Assembly: GCA_963719285.1 (NCBI GenBank)
Contig: CAVRBO010000001.1
Location: forward strand, 62,001 to 126,000
Direction: 5' to 3'
DNA from: C-114 sp963719285
Lineage (GTDB): Bacteria; Chloroflexota; Limnocylindria; Limnocylindrales; CSP1-4
DNA length: 64,000 nt
Shown here: in pieces, positions 24,372 to 34,052 of the stretch
How positions within the stretch are numbered: position 1 is the stretch's first letter
Layout: every line of letters begins with the position of its first letter
Program-made: the position numbers and the translations under genes
Notes under the pieces: generated by a model
The model's database searches: none
Seen by the model: the letters and a program-made list of their open reading frames with translations, nothing else
What the model was told of the DNA's origin: nothing

Positions 24372-25339
24372 TGGGCGACGACGCGATCGAGCGCGCCCTG
24401 CGCTCAGGACCACCTGACGAACCGCTCTACGTCCCGACGGCCGCCACCCTGGCGGACCCGGCCTCCGCGGGCGTTAGAGGTTCGAGTCCTCGCGCCGGAC
24501 GGGGAGTCGGCAGCGTCCTCGCGACGGCTGCCATCGCGGCGGTCGTCCTCGTGGGCGTCGTCCTCTTCCGGCCGGCCGCGAAGGTGGACCCGAACCCCGC
24601 TGGACACGACCTGCTTGCCGAGGTCACCGCCGCGGGTCGCCTGCGCATCGTGGTGACGAAGGACGCGCCGCAGGTCCTGGTGCCCGGCGTGGGGGTGGAC
24701 GGGTTCGACATCGACGTCGCCAGGGCCATCGGTGGCCGGTTGGGCGTGCTCGTCCAGATCGACACCGCCGACCCTGCCGAGATCGAGCGCGGCGACTGGG
24801 CCGACCAGTGGGACCTCGCCCTGGACTCCGTGATCGGGACGGCGGATCGTCGCGTCCACCTCGGGGTGGGCAACGGCTACTACGTGCGTTCGGCCAGCGT
24901 GTACGTCGCGAGCAGCTCCAACATCCGGACGCTCGGCGATCTCGATTCCGCGCGGCTCTGCGTCGTCGAGGGCAGCGATGCTCAGCGCTGGGTCGGCGGC
25001 ACGCTCCACCTCATCGGCGGCACGATGGCTGCAACGCCCAGCGCACCCAGGCTCACAGCGGCCCCGAGTGCGGATGTGTGCGTCGCGGAGGTCCGGGACG
25101 GCGCCACGGATGCGTTCGTGGCCGATCCGGGCACCGAGACCGATAGGAGCGCGCTCATCGCATTGGCGGACAGCCCGTTCCGTGGGGTCGCCGGACCGGC
25201 GGTCGATCTCTCACGAGCCGGCAATGCGACACTCCTGGCGGCGGTCGACCGGATCCTCTCCGACCTGCGCGCCGATGGGACGCTCCGGACGCTGTCCGAG
25301 CGCCGCTTCGGCGGCCAGGACCTCACGATCCTGCCATGA
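24371..25339 (+). CDS. One-helix membrane protein with external solute-binding domain; proposed anti-sigma sensor
   Basis: The 322 residues divide into a cytosolic N-terminus (1-45, starting DDAIERALRSGPPDEPLYVP), one transmembrane helix (about 48-66), and an extracytoplasmic type-3 periplasmic-binding-protein domain (about 78-322; GRLRIVVTKDAP, GFDIDVARAIGGRLGV, then WDLALDSVIGTADRRVHLG). The family normally binds amino acids for ABC uptake, but here it is membrane-fixed and coupled by TGATG to an ECF sigma gene. The arrangement suggests that ligand binding outside controls sigma release inside. The cytosolic part is too short for a classical zinc anti-sigma domain. Function is inferred. Confidence 0.7.
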   Translation: MGDDAIERALRSGPPDEPLYVPTAATLADPASAGVRGSSPRAGRGVGSVLATAAIAAVVLVGVVLFRPAAKVDPNPAGHDLLAEVTAAGRLRIVVTKDAPQVLVPGVGVDGFDIDVARAIGGRLGVLVQIDTADPAEIERGDWADQWDLALDSVIGTADRRVHLGVGNGYYVRSASVYVASSSNIRTLGDLDSARLCVVEGSDAQRWVGGTLHLIGGTMAATPSAPRLTAAPSADVCVAEVRDGATDAFVADPGTETDRSALIALADSPFRGVAGPAVDLSRAGNATLLAAVDRILSDLRADGTLRTLSERRFGGQDLTILP

Positions 25340-25372
25340 CTGAGCGAATCGGTGACGCGGAGCGTCGGTCCG
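25340..25372 (+). promoter_or_regulatory. Proposed ECF promoter, copy B (lipoprotein gene)
   Basis: CTGAGCG (25340-25346), 13 bases, then GAGCGTCGGTCCG (25360-25372): identical in both blocks and spacing to 23717-23749. It begins one base after the sensor gene stop and would give the lipoprotein gene a leader of roughly 55 bases. Confidence 0.6.
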
Positions 25373-25427
25373 GTGACGCGGGTTGAGGAGCGGCCAAATT
25401 CTCACCGCGCGATCGGAGGGTGACGAC

Positions 25428-27596
25428 ATGAGCGCTCCAGCGCGGTTCCGCCGGCAAACCGGGATCCTGTTCGCAACCGCCGTGATGGTCGCGGCCTGTG
25501 GCGGCTCACCGGTGGCGTCACTGACGCCGGCCCCGGCATCGATCGCCCTCGTGACGGCGACGTCCACCCCGGCCGCGGCACAGACCGCGAGTCCGCGACC
25601 CTCGACATCGGTCGTGATGTCCGCGCCGGTCGCTCCGGCCGCGTCGGCCCATGACTACGTGACATTCAAGGGCGGCCCAGCGAGGACCGGCGAATCCGCA
25701 GGGCCGGCTCCCACCGGGACATTGACGAAGCTGTGGAGCGTCGCAACGCACGGCGAGGTCTGGTCCAGTCCGGCCGTCCTGGGTGAGTGGGTGTACGTCG
25801 TAGGAGGCGACGGTCGCGCCATGGGTCTCGATCTGGCCACGGGCGGCGAGCGTTGGGCGACGTCCGAGTCGACTTACAGCGGTTCGCCGAGTGTGACCGG
25901 CGACCGGGTCATCGTCATGGGGCAGGACGGCGGGCTCTCGGCGCTCGGCGCGGCCGATGGCCGCATTCTCTGGCACACGCCCGCGTCGATCAGCCTGGAT
26001 TCATGGCCCGTGATCACGGGTGGCCTCGCGATCGCCGGCGGTACGGACGGTCGGTTCCATGCATATGACGTGACCGCTGGGACAGAACGCTGGGCGTCGG
26101 CCGCCGGAGGCGGGGAGTTCACGAGGGGTCCCGCGACGGATGGCAAGGTCGTGTTCGCCGGCACGAGCGACGGCACGTTCCGCGCGGTCTCCGCCGCGAC
26201 CGGAAGAGAGGCCTGGAGCCACACGCTGACCGCCTCATACTTCGGGACGCCCGGGGTCCGCGACGGCGTGGTCGTCGACAATCTGGGCGCGCCGGACGGC
26301 TCTGCGGAACTCGTCGCCTTCGATGCCGCGACGGGCAAGGTCCGCTGGCGCTTCGCGGCGCCCGACCGATCCGACATGAGCTCACCCTCGATCGATGGCG
26401 CAGCCGCGTATGTCTCGACCGCAACGAGCGGGCTCTACGCCATCAAGGTCGGGGACGGGTCGATCCTGTGGCGAGTACCGGACCTGCGCACGACGGGACC
26501 GATCGTCCTCGTCGGCGGCTTGGCGATCACGGTCGAACCGGAGGCCTCCGGCGGGTATGCCGCGGTGGGGCTCGACCGGGCGACCGGCGCCGAACGGTGG
26601 CGCTTCGAGGTCGGAGCGGGGGTCAATTCGCCCGTTGCCGCAACGGCCGGCCGGGTCTTCGTCGGGACGGTCACCGGCGACTTCATGGCGATCGGCGGAT
26701 CTGACCTCGTGGCCGGCTCCATCGGGTCCAGCCCGCCTTCGCCGTCGGCGGGCGCGTCAGCCATGGGCGCCGCCGCGACACTCGTCGGCACGTTCAGCGG
26801 CGCGCCGGGCGGGCTCGCGAAGCCCGCGGACATCGACGTCGATCCCTCCGGGGCGAGTTGGGTGGTGGAGGCCGGGGCGAACGACCTCGCGATCTTCGGA
26901 GCCGACGGGGTATTCCGCGAACGATGGGGTCGACAGGGGTCCGGGAATGGAGCGTTCGATTTCCGGCGGGTGAAGAGCACCAACCCGTGGGGCGGGCTCG
27001 CATTCGATGCCAAGGGCGGTCTCTACGTCGCGGACTCCGCCAACTTCAGGGTCCAGTACTTCGACGCCTCGCGCACGTGGATCCGGACCATCGGGCGGTT
27101 CGGTCGCGCGAACGGCCAATTCCTCGACCCGGTCGCTGTCGCCGTCGGGGCCGATGGGCGGATCTACGTCGTCGACGATGCGCGCGATGACGTCCAGGTC
27201 TTCACCTCGAGCGGCCTGTACGAGCGGACGATCGGTGCGCACGGCAGCGGGCCCGGCCAGCTCAGGAATGCGGGCGGAGCGCTCATCGTCGGCGACCGGC
27301 TGCTCGTCGCGGACTTCGATAACCGGCGGGTGGAGGTGTTCGGCCTCGACGGCGCGTTCATGCGGACGATCACGGACCCTGCGTTCGATGCCCCGACGGG
27401 GCTCGCCCTGGGACCGGACGGCCGAGTCTGGCTCGCGGACGCCAGCGACCGGATCCATGCATTCGATCCCGACGGCTCGCGGGTGGACACCTGGTCCGTG
27501 GATGCGTCGCCGTCCGACCTCCATGTCCTGGCCGACGGTCGCATCGTCATCGCGGACTACCTATCGGGTGCCGTCGGCATCTACAGGATCCCCTAG
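25428..27596 (+). CDS. Lipoprotein with PQQ-like and NHL beta-propellers
   Basis: A 722-residue exported lipoprotein with lipobox VAAC near residue 25. A Pro/Thr/Ala tether leads to a PQQ/BamB-like propeller (about 75-415) with repeats such as VYVVGGDGRAMGLDLATGGERW. A linker follows, then an NHL propeller (about 445-722) with repeats like GGLYVADSANFRVQYFD and DRLLVADFDNRRVEVFG. Such propellers bind proteins or glycans; no catalytic residues are evident. ATG 25428 has GGAGGG seven bases upstream; an upstream in-frame start at 25383 would spoil the signal peptide. A copy of the sigma promoter motif precedes it. Confidence 0.82.
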   Translation: MSAPARFRRQTGILFATAVMVAACGGSPVASLTPAPASIALVTATSTPAAAQTASPRPSTSVVMSAPVAPAASAHDYVTFKGGPARTGESAGPAPTGTLTKLWSVATHGEVWSSPAVLGEWVYVVGGDGRAMGLDLATGGERWATSESTYSGSPSVTGDRVIVMGQDGGLSALGAADGRILWHTPASISLDSWPVITGGLAIAGGTDGRFHAYDVTAGTERWASAAGGGEFTRGPATDGKVVFAGTSDGTFRAVSAATGREAWSHTLTASYFGTPGVRDGVVVDNLGAPDGSAELVAFDAATGKVRWRFAAPDRSDMSSPSIDGAAAYVSTATSGLYAIKVGDGSILWRVPDLRTTGPIVLVGGLAITVEPEASGGYAAVGLDRATGAERWRFEVGAGVNSPVAATAGRVFVGTVTGDFMAIGGSDLVAGSIGSSPPSPSAGASAMGAAATLVGTFSGAPGGLAKPADIDVDPSGASWVVEAGANDLAIFGADGVFRERWGRQGSGNGAFDFRRVKSTNPWGGLAFDAKGGLYVADSANFRVQYFDASRTWIRTIGRFGRANGQFLDPVAVAVGADGRIYVVDDARDDVQVFTSSGLYERTIGAHGSGPGQLRNAGGALIVGDRLLVADFDNRRVEVFGLDGAFMRTITDPAFDAPTGLALGPDGRVWLADASDRIHAFDPDGSRVDTWSVDASPSDLHVLADGRIVIADYLSGAVGIYRIP

Positions 27597-27623
27597 GCCG
27601 ACGGCCCGTACCGAAATCGGTCG

Positions 27624-27664
27624 TTGACACCTCAACCATATCGTGGGATAGTTGCACGAGCAAC
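27624..27664 (+). promoter_or_regulatory. yceI promoter with CAAC/GTTG operator-like dyads
   Basis: TTGACA (27624-27629), a 17-base spacer and GATAGT (27647-27652) form a good sigma-A promoter. CAACCAT and ATAGTTG form a dyad across the spacer and -10, and GTTGC-ACGA-GCAAC (27651-27664) is a perfect dyad at the start site. Cyanobacterial SufR binds CAAC-N6-GTTG sites, and a SufR-like gene lies just downstream. Confidence 0.55.
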
Positions 27665-27731
27665 AACGGACTCAGCGTTCTCCAGATGAGCTCGCAGCCC
27701 GCTGCCGCAGCCGTTCAGGAGGACCGCTCGG

Positions 27732-28292
27732 ATGACCAGGTTGACCCTCGACGCAGCCCACGCGAACGTCGAGTTCTCCATCAAGCACATGATGATCACG
27801 ACGATCCGTGGCTCCTTCCGCGAGCTGGAGGTCGACGTCGACTTCGACGAGCAGGCGCCCGAGCGCTCGAGCGTCGAGGCCCGGATCGGGACCGCGAGCA
27901 TCACCACGAACCAGGAGCGTCGCGACGCCCACCTGCGCAGCGCGGATTTCCTCGACAGCGACGCGTTTCCGGAGATGCGCTTCACGAGCACGCACATCCG
28001 CAAGCTCGACGACCGCGCCTTCGCCATCGCGGGCGACCTGACGATCAAGGACCAGACCCACCCGGTCGTCCTCGACGCCGAGTTGCTCGGGACGGTCACC
28101 GGGATGCGCGGCGAGCGCGTCACCGCGGTCAGTGCCCGCTCGAAGATCAGCCGCAAGGACTGGGGCCTGACCTGGAACGTCGCCCTGGAGAGCGGTGGCT
28201 GGCTCGTGGGTGACGAGATCGGCGTGAACATCGAGTTCGAGCTCGTCGCCCCGGCGGTCGCTCCGGCGGTCGAGCGCGAGACCGCCGCCTGA
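27732..28292 (+). CDS. YceI family lipid-binding-like protein
   Basis: A 186-residue lipocalin-like barrel protein. YceI proteins bind long polyisoprenoids or amides. Seen motifs are AHANVEFSIKHMMITTIRGSF, then NQERRDAHLRSADFLDSDAFPEMRFTS, GDLTIKDQTHPVVLD and the ending LVGDEIGVNIEFELV. There is no signal peptide, so this member is cytosolic, unlike E. coli YceI. GGAGGA lies nine bases before ATG 27732. Its strong promoter carries dyads that suit repression by the convergent SufR-like regulator. Confidence 0.88.
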   Translation: MTRLTLDAAHANVEFSIKHMMITTIRGSFRELEVDVDFDEQAPERSSVEARIGTASITTNQERRDAHLRSADFLDSDAFPEMRFTSTHIRKLDDRAFAIAGDLTIKDQTHPVVLDAELLGTVTGMRGERVTAVSARSKISRKDWGLTWNVALESGGWLVGDEIGVNIEFELVAPAVAPAVERETAA

Positions 28293-28330
28293 CCCCGGGC
28301 GGGTCTGGCCCGCCGCGATCCAGGACGACC

Positions 28331-28356
28331 GAAGCCCCGGCACAAGCCGGGGCTTC
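28331..28356. terminator. Bidirectional terminator between yceI and the SufR-like gene
   Basis: GAAGCCCCGGC and GCCGGGGCTTC form a perfect 11-base stem with the tetraloop ACAA, followed by TTCG. It lies between two convergent genes and can serve both. Confidence 0.85.
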
Positions 28357-28379
28357 TTCGTATCCGCCGTCCCGTCGGG

Positions 28380-29114
28380 TCAGTCGCGGGCCGTCTCGCT
28401 GATCCGGTACGAGCAGCAGCGGTCGCCGGCCATGATGTGCGACTCGCGGACGACATCGGCGCCCAGGACCTCGGCGAACATCCTCAGCTCCGCGGCGCAA
28501 GCGCCCGGGTGACCCGCGGCGACCCGGAAGATCGCGCAGTTCTTCTCGGACAGGCGGATCGATGTTCCGTCGTCCTCGACCTTCGCGCTGCACAGGTAGC
28601 CGGCCTCGTCCTGGATGACGGCGAGCTCCCGCACCCGGTCGAGGAGCGTCGCGCCCTCGGGTAGTCGATCGGCCAGACGGTCGCGGACCCGCTTCGACAC
28701 GGCTTCGCGCCGAGCGCGGAAGACCTCTCCGATCAGCTCAGGGCCGCCGACCGTGTCGATCGCGGCGAGCATGTCCGTCGCGAGGCCGTCGTAGTTGGCC
28801 GGGAAGAGGCCCTGGGCGACGGGCGTCAGGTCGTACACGTGGCGTGGACGGCCGACGCCGTGCTTCACGGTCGCGTGGCTGGCCAGGCCGGCCGTCTCGA
28901 GCGCCCGAAGCTGCTGCAGAGCGCTCGTCCGGCTCGTGCCGACGCGGCGACCCACCTCATCCGGCGACGACGGCCCCGCGGAGCGCAGGTCGTGGAGGAT
29001 CGCCCGGTGGAGCTGCGCCGAGTGGTCGCGCGGGTGGGGCCATTCACCGAGGGCACGGTCGAACCGCTCCTGGCCGAGCTGGGAGTCGGCGTCGAGCTGT
29101 GGGTGCTCGGACAT
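28380..29114 (-). CDS. SufR-like iron-sulfur-cluster transcription regulator
   Basis: A 244-residue winged-helix regulator. The N-terminal DNA-binding domain is about residues 35-100 (ILHDLRSAGPSSPDEVGRRVGTSRTSALQQLRALETAGL, then VGRPRHVYDLT). The C-terminal half has cysteines spaced as in SufR: LCSAK, then NCAIFRVA, HPGACAAEL, and GDRCCSYRI after HIMAG. SufR represses iron-sulfur assembly genes while it holds a cluster; no suf genes are in view. It is convergent with yceI across a shared terminator. The start ATG 29114 appears leaderless. Target genes are inferred. Confidence 0.75.
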   Translation of the reverse strand: MSEHPQLDADSQLGQERFDRALGEWPHPRDHSAQLHRAILHDLRSAGPSSPDEVGRRVGTSRTSALQQLRALETAGLASHATVKHGVGRPRHVYDLTPVAQGLFPANYDGLATDMLAAIDTVGGPELIGEVFRARREAVSKRVRDRLADRLPEGATLLDRVRELAVIQDEAGYLCSAKVEDDGTSIRLSEKNCAIFRVAAGHPGACAAELRMFAEVLGADVVRESHIMAGDRCCSYRISETARD

Positions 29115-29120
29115 GGCGGA

Positions 29121-29126
29121 AGGCTA
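29121..29126 (-). promoter_or_regulatory. -10 element, leaderless start of the SufR-like gene
   Basis: On the minus strand TAGCCT ends six bases before ATG 29114. Confidence 0.5.
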
Positions 29127-29160
29127 GCAAAGGTCGGCCCCGCGTGCTGCCCGGCGGCAA

Positions 29161-29297
29161 CCGGCGCCCCGGTCCCGCCCCCCGGCGCCCGGTCCCGCCC
29201 GCCGGGCGCGGCCCCGCCACCCGGCGCCCCGGCCCCGCCCCCCCGGCGCCCCGGTCCCGCCCCCCGGCGCCCGGTCCCGCCCGCCGGGCGCGGCCCC
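29161..29297. repeat. 55-bp perfect direct repeat, C-rich
   Basis: A 55-base block starting CCGGCGCCCCGGTCCC occurs at 29161-29215 and again, unchanged, at 29243-29297, with a related 27-base spacer. The block is itself made of smaller CGGCGCCC-GGTCCCGCCC units. The minus strand is G-rich enough to fold into quadruplexes. Confidence 0.8.
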
Positions 29298-29591
29298 CGG
29301 GGCCTGTTCCCTGTCAGGCGTTCCTCACGCGGTCATACGACCGGGGATCTATGCACCGGGGGGCATCGCCGAGGGTGGTCGGAGCGTGAGCGAGCACGAG
29401 ATCCGACGCTTCGGCCGTCGAAGTGTCGTCGAACGATCGCCTGGCGAGCATATGGCGAAGACCCGGCCGCCCGCCGCCGACCCCGTGTCCGCCGCCGACC
29501 CGGCCGTCCGCCGCCGACCCCGTGCCCGCCGACCCAGCACCCGCCCGCCCACCGTCAAGCCCCGGCCACCCTCCCGCGACCTGCCCGGTGC

Positions 29592-29597
29592 TACCCT
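29592..29597 (+). promoter_or_regulatory. -10 element, leaderless start of acyl-CoA dehydrogenase
   Basis: TACCCT ends six bases before GTG 29604. Confidence 0.45.
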
Positions 29598-29603
29598 GCG
29601 GCC

Positions 29604-30770
29604 GTGGACCTCGACCTCTCCCCGGAGCATCGGCTCCTGCGTGAGACCATCCGCGACTTCATGGTCAGCGAGGTCGCACCGGTCGTCGACGAACACGAGA
29701 AGGCGCGCCGCTTCCCGCGGCCGATCGTGGACCGCCTCGGCGCGATGGGCTGGCTCGGCATCCCGATCCCCGAGGACGAGGGCGGCGCCGGCCTCGATAC
29801 GCTGGCCTACGCGATCGCGATCGAGGAGATCGGCCGGGTCTGGGGCAGCCTCGGGCTCATCGTCGCCGCCCACACGAGCCTCGGCTGCGGCCCGCTCCAC
29901 CTTGCCGGCACGGACGACCAGAAGTCGCGCTACCTCGTGCCCATGGCGCAGGGCACGGTCCTCGGCGGCTACGGGCTGACCGAACCGGGCGCCGGCAGTG
30001 ACTCCGGCGGTACGCGGACGACCGCCCGGCTCGAGCCCGGTCCGGACGGAGGGACGTGGGTCATCGACGGCGGCAAGCGGTTCATCACGAACGCGGGACA
30101 GGCCGGCACGTACATCGTCACCGCCCGCAGCGGCACCCGCGACGACGGTTCGGCCGAGATCAGCGCGTTCATCGTCCCGGCGAGCGCACCGGGGTTCACG
30201 ATCGGGCGGCTCGAGGAGAAGCTCGGGCTGCACGCGTCGGCGACCGGCGAGCTCATCTTCGACGGCGTGAAGGTCCCGGCGGCCGACATGCTCGGTGCGC
30301 AGGGCGATGGCTTCCGGACGTTCCTCAAGATCCTCGACGGCGGGCGGATCAGCATCGGCGCACTGGCCGTCGGGCTCGCCCAGGCGGCCCTCGACGCGGC
30401 CGTGCCCTACGCCCAGACGCGCGAGCAGTTCGGCCGCCCGATCGGGACGTTCCAGGGCGTCGCGTTCCTCATCGCCGACATGGCCACCGAGATCGAGGCG
30501 GCCCGCCAGATGGTCTGGCGCGCGGCGTGGCTCAAGGACCAGGGCCGCGACTTCGCTCTCGCGGCCGCCCAGGCCAAGCTGTTCGCGTCTGAGGTCAGCT
30601 CACGCGTGACCAACGCCGCGATCCAGGTCCACGGCGGGTATGGCTACGTCGAGGAATACAAGGTCGAGCGGTTCTTCCGGGATGCCAAGCTGACTGAGAT
30701 CGGCGAGGGGACGAGCCAGATCCAGCGGCTCGTCATCGCCCGGCGGATCCTGGGCCTGCGCGTCGTCTGA
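29604..30770 (+). CDS. Acyl-CoA dehydrogenase
   Basis: A flavoenzyme that introduces the 2,3 double bond in an acyl-CoA, 388 residues and complete. FAD-site motifs are YGLTEPGAGSDSGGTRTTA and WVIDGGKRFITNAG; the later CoA/FAD segment is REQFGRPIGTFQGVAFLIADM. The catalytic base is expected in the VEEYKVERFFRDAKLTEIGEGTSQIQRLVIAR segment, where short-chain and butyryl types carry YxxExxxRDAKxxxIxEGTSEI; here the last motif is EGTSQI. The chain-length preference cannot be set. GTG 29604 appears leaderless. A second paralogue lies at 62016. Confidence 0.9.
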   Translation: MDLDLSPEHRLLRETIRDFMVSEVAPVVDEHEKARRFPRPIVDRLGAMGWLGIPIPEDEGGAGLDTLAYAIAIEEIGRVWGSLGLIVAAHTSLGCGPLHLAGTDDQKSRYLVPMAQGTVLGGYGLTEPGAGSDSGGTRTTARLEPGPDGGTWVIDGGKRFITNAGQAGTYIVTARSGTRDDGSAEISAFIVPASAPGFTIGRLEEKLGLHASATGELIFDGVKVPAADMLGAQGDGFRTFLKILDGGRISIGALAVGLAQAALDAAVPYAQTREQFGRPIGTFQGVAFLIADMATEIEAARQMVWRAAWLKDQGRDFALAAAQAKLFASEVSSRVTNAAIQVHGGYGYVEEYKVERFFRDAKLTEIGEGTSQIQRLVIARRILGLRVV

Positions 30771-30841
30771 GTCCCCCTGTCGTCTGAGTCCCCGCGCGGC
30801 GTCGGCGACCCCGCGTACGGCGATCCGATCTCGGCTCGCGG

Positions 30842-31543
30842 TCACTTGACCTGGACGAGGCGGACCATCAGGCGGTACTGGCTGTTCGCGCCGAGGCAGG
30901 TCTGGAGGGTCAAGCTCGGCGCGGCGAGCGCTGCCCACGCCCACTTGGCGGCGGTCGTCGGCTTGACCACCTTCCACCACGTGACGCGATACGTGTGGAC
31001 GGTCCCCGAGGCGTTCGCGTAGATCGCCGTCAACCCGACCTTGAGCCGGCCGTTGTAGTACGCGTCGTGGAGAGCCTTGAAGACGCCGTAGGCATGACCC
31101 AACAGGTACACGTTGTTCGTGCCGGCGCAACCCCAGCGGTAGACGTAGTTGGCCGGCGGCTTCTGACGGGAGCACGGGAAGATCGAGATGGCCCGACTCA
31201 CCCCGAGCGCCGGGATCCACACGTGGTTGGTGCCGTGGTACGTGGGCGCCGGCGTGGCCTTCGCCGGCTTGGGCCGGCCGATCGAGGATCCTGCCGGTTT
31301 CGTGACGACGGGCCTGGTGGGGGTGGTCCCGGCCCGCGCGATGGTCGCCTGGGCCGCCGCCGATGCTCCGACGCCTCCGGCCCCCAACAAAGCGGCGAGG
31401 AAGACGGGCGAAGCGCTCCCCTGGATCGTCGCGCCCGAGGCGGTCGCTGGGGGCGGCAGGGCGATCGCGGGCGAGACCGTCGTCGCGGCGAGGACGATCG
31501 CGGAGAAGGCGACGAAGATCGGTCGGAGGCGGTTCGGGGACAT
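30842..31543 (-). CDS. Sortase-fold exported protein
   Basis: A 233-residue protein with an N-terminal signal or anchor (IFVAFSAIVLAATTVSPAIA), an Ala/Pro linker, and a sortase beta-barrel from about residue 105. The catalytic triad is visible: His in YLLGHAYG, Cys in LTLQTCLGA (usual TLxTC), and Arg in YRLMVRLV. This resembles class D/E or F sortases, which join proteins to the wall or process pili. Extra cysteines (FPCSRQ, WGCAGT) are unusual. No C-terminal LPxTG-type substrate is encoded in the window, so its target is unknown. Confidence 0.78.
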   Translation of the reverse strand: MSPNRLRPIFVAFSAIVLAATTVSPAIALPPPATASGATIQGSASPVFLAALLGAGGVGASAAAQATIARAGTTPTRPVVTKPAGSSIGRPKPAKATPAPTYHGTNHVWIPALGVSRAISIFPCSRQKPPANYVYRWGCAGTNNVYLLGHAYGVFKALHDAYYNGRLKVGLTAIYANASGTVHTYRVTWWKVVKPTTAAKWAWAALAAPSLTLQTCLGANSQYRLMVRLVQVK

Positions 31544-31755
31544 GCCTGAAGCGTCGCCCCGACCGTCTCGCGGGTCTGTGGCCCGGTGGTCAGCCGGCGA
31601 GCGACGCCCAGGTCGTCATCGAGCCGCCGGCGGTGGCGTTGGATGCGCTCCGGTAGGGCGGGGTGCGGTCCGGTATGCGGCGCGCGAGTGAGGGACCCCC
31701 GGACGGGACTTCCGATGCCCGGTGCCGCCGGGCCGGCTCGTGTCGCAGCTGGAGG

Positions 31756-32277
31756 TCAGGGCGGGCCACCGGGGGGCCCGGCGCCATTCCCGCCGTTGCC
31801 GGCCGCGACCGTGAGTCCATCCCTGAGCGCGGCCCGCAGGCCGGGTGCCCACGGTCCCTGGCCCGCCACCACGTACGGCGACACGTCGAAGGACTCGAGG
31901 CCGGCCGGATCGGTCACGTACGACCGGGCGCAGGCCGCGACGTCACCCGCCCGCCGTTCGAATGCCGCCTGGCTGCCGAAGACGTACAGGTGGGCGGCCA
32001 CCGGCGTCGCCTGGTCGAGGCCGCTCATGCGGAAGCTGATGGCCGACTTCGCGAGGTCCGCGTCCGGGCAGCCGGCGTCGCCGGACACGACATCGGTGAC
32101 CGTGATCCCGCGGGCGCGCAGGACCTGGCTGATGCCCGCGAAGTCCGCCGGAGTCGGAGCGATCGGGACGTTCGACGTCGTGCAACCGACGAGCCCCGCC
32201 GCCAGGCCCAGGCAGGCGACGATGGCGCGACCGAGGGTGCCGCGACGCCGATGGACCACAGATGCGGGGGAGGCCAC
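31756..32277 (-). CDS. Small lipoprotein of unknown function
   Basis: A 173-residue lipoprotein. The signal peptide ends at lipobox GLVGC (about residue 32). The mature part has a GISQVLRARGITVTDVVSGDAGC strand-helix unit, then HLYVFGSQAAFERRAGDVA, resembling small extracellular alpha/beta domains, and a Gly/Pro tail. Two internal cysteines could pair. The GTG start at 32277 follows a TAnnnT box by six bases. It is divergent from the acyl-CoA synthetase gene. No family is recognised. Confidence 0.65.
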   Translation of the reverse strand: MASPASVVHRRRGTLGRAIVACLGLAAGLVGCTTSNVPIAPTPADFAGISQVLRARGITVTDVVSGDAGCPDADLAKSAISFRMSGLDQATPVAAHLYVFGSQAAFERRAGDVAACARSYVTDPAGLESFDVSPYVVAGQGPWAPGLRAALRDGLTVAAGNGGNGAGPPGGPP

Positions 32278-32283
32278 GGCCCG

Positions 32284-32289
32284 AGGCTA
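32284..32289 (-). promoter_or_regulatory. -10 element, leaderless start of the lipoprotein gene
   Basis: On the minus strand TAGCCT ends six bases before GTG 32277. Confidence 0.45.
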
Positions 32290-32373
32290 CCACCGGCCGC
32301 CGTCGGTACGGTTCGGCGCAGGCGGCCGGCAGTGGCTCCCGAACGCCGGCGGCCCTCCGAACGGTCCGGACGG

Positions 32374-32379
32374 TAGGAT
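32374..32379 (+). promoter_or_regulatory. -10 element, leaderless start of the acyl-CoA synthetase
   Basis: TAGGAT ends six bases before ATG 32386. Confidence 0.5.
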
Positions 32380-32385
32380 GGGCCG

Positions 32386-34050
<1,665 letters not shown>

Positions 34051-34052
34051 CC

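Larger units (their letters stand above)
29115..29603. other. Non-coding GC-rich spacer with duplicated block
   Basis: No convincing gene lies in these 489 bases. The first 190 hold a C-rich duplicated block (listed separately). The next 240 hold short GCCGCCGACCC-like repeats. Both flanking genes read outward from probable leaderless promoters at its edges. Confidence 0.6.

Noticed and set aside
29161..29297. Possible CRISPR array
   Set aside because: Two long copies with related, not unique, spacer and no cas genes; it is a simple duplication.
29386..29979. Plus-strand frames across the C-rich spacer
   Set aside because: Sequence is repeats of Pro, Arg and Ala derived from the GC-rich block, with no start signal. 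The real gene starts at 29604.
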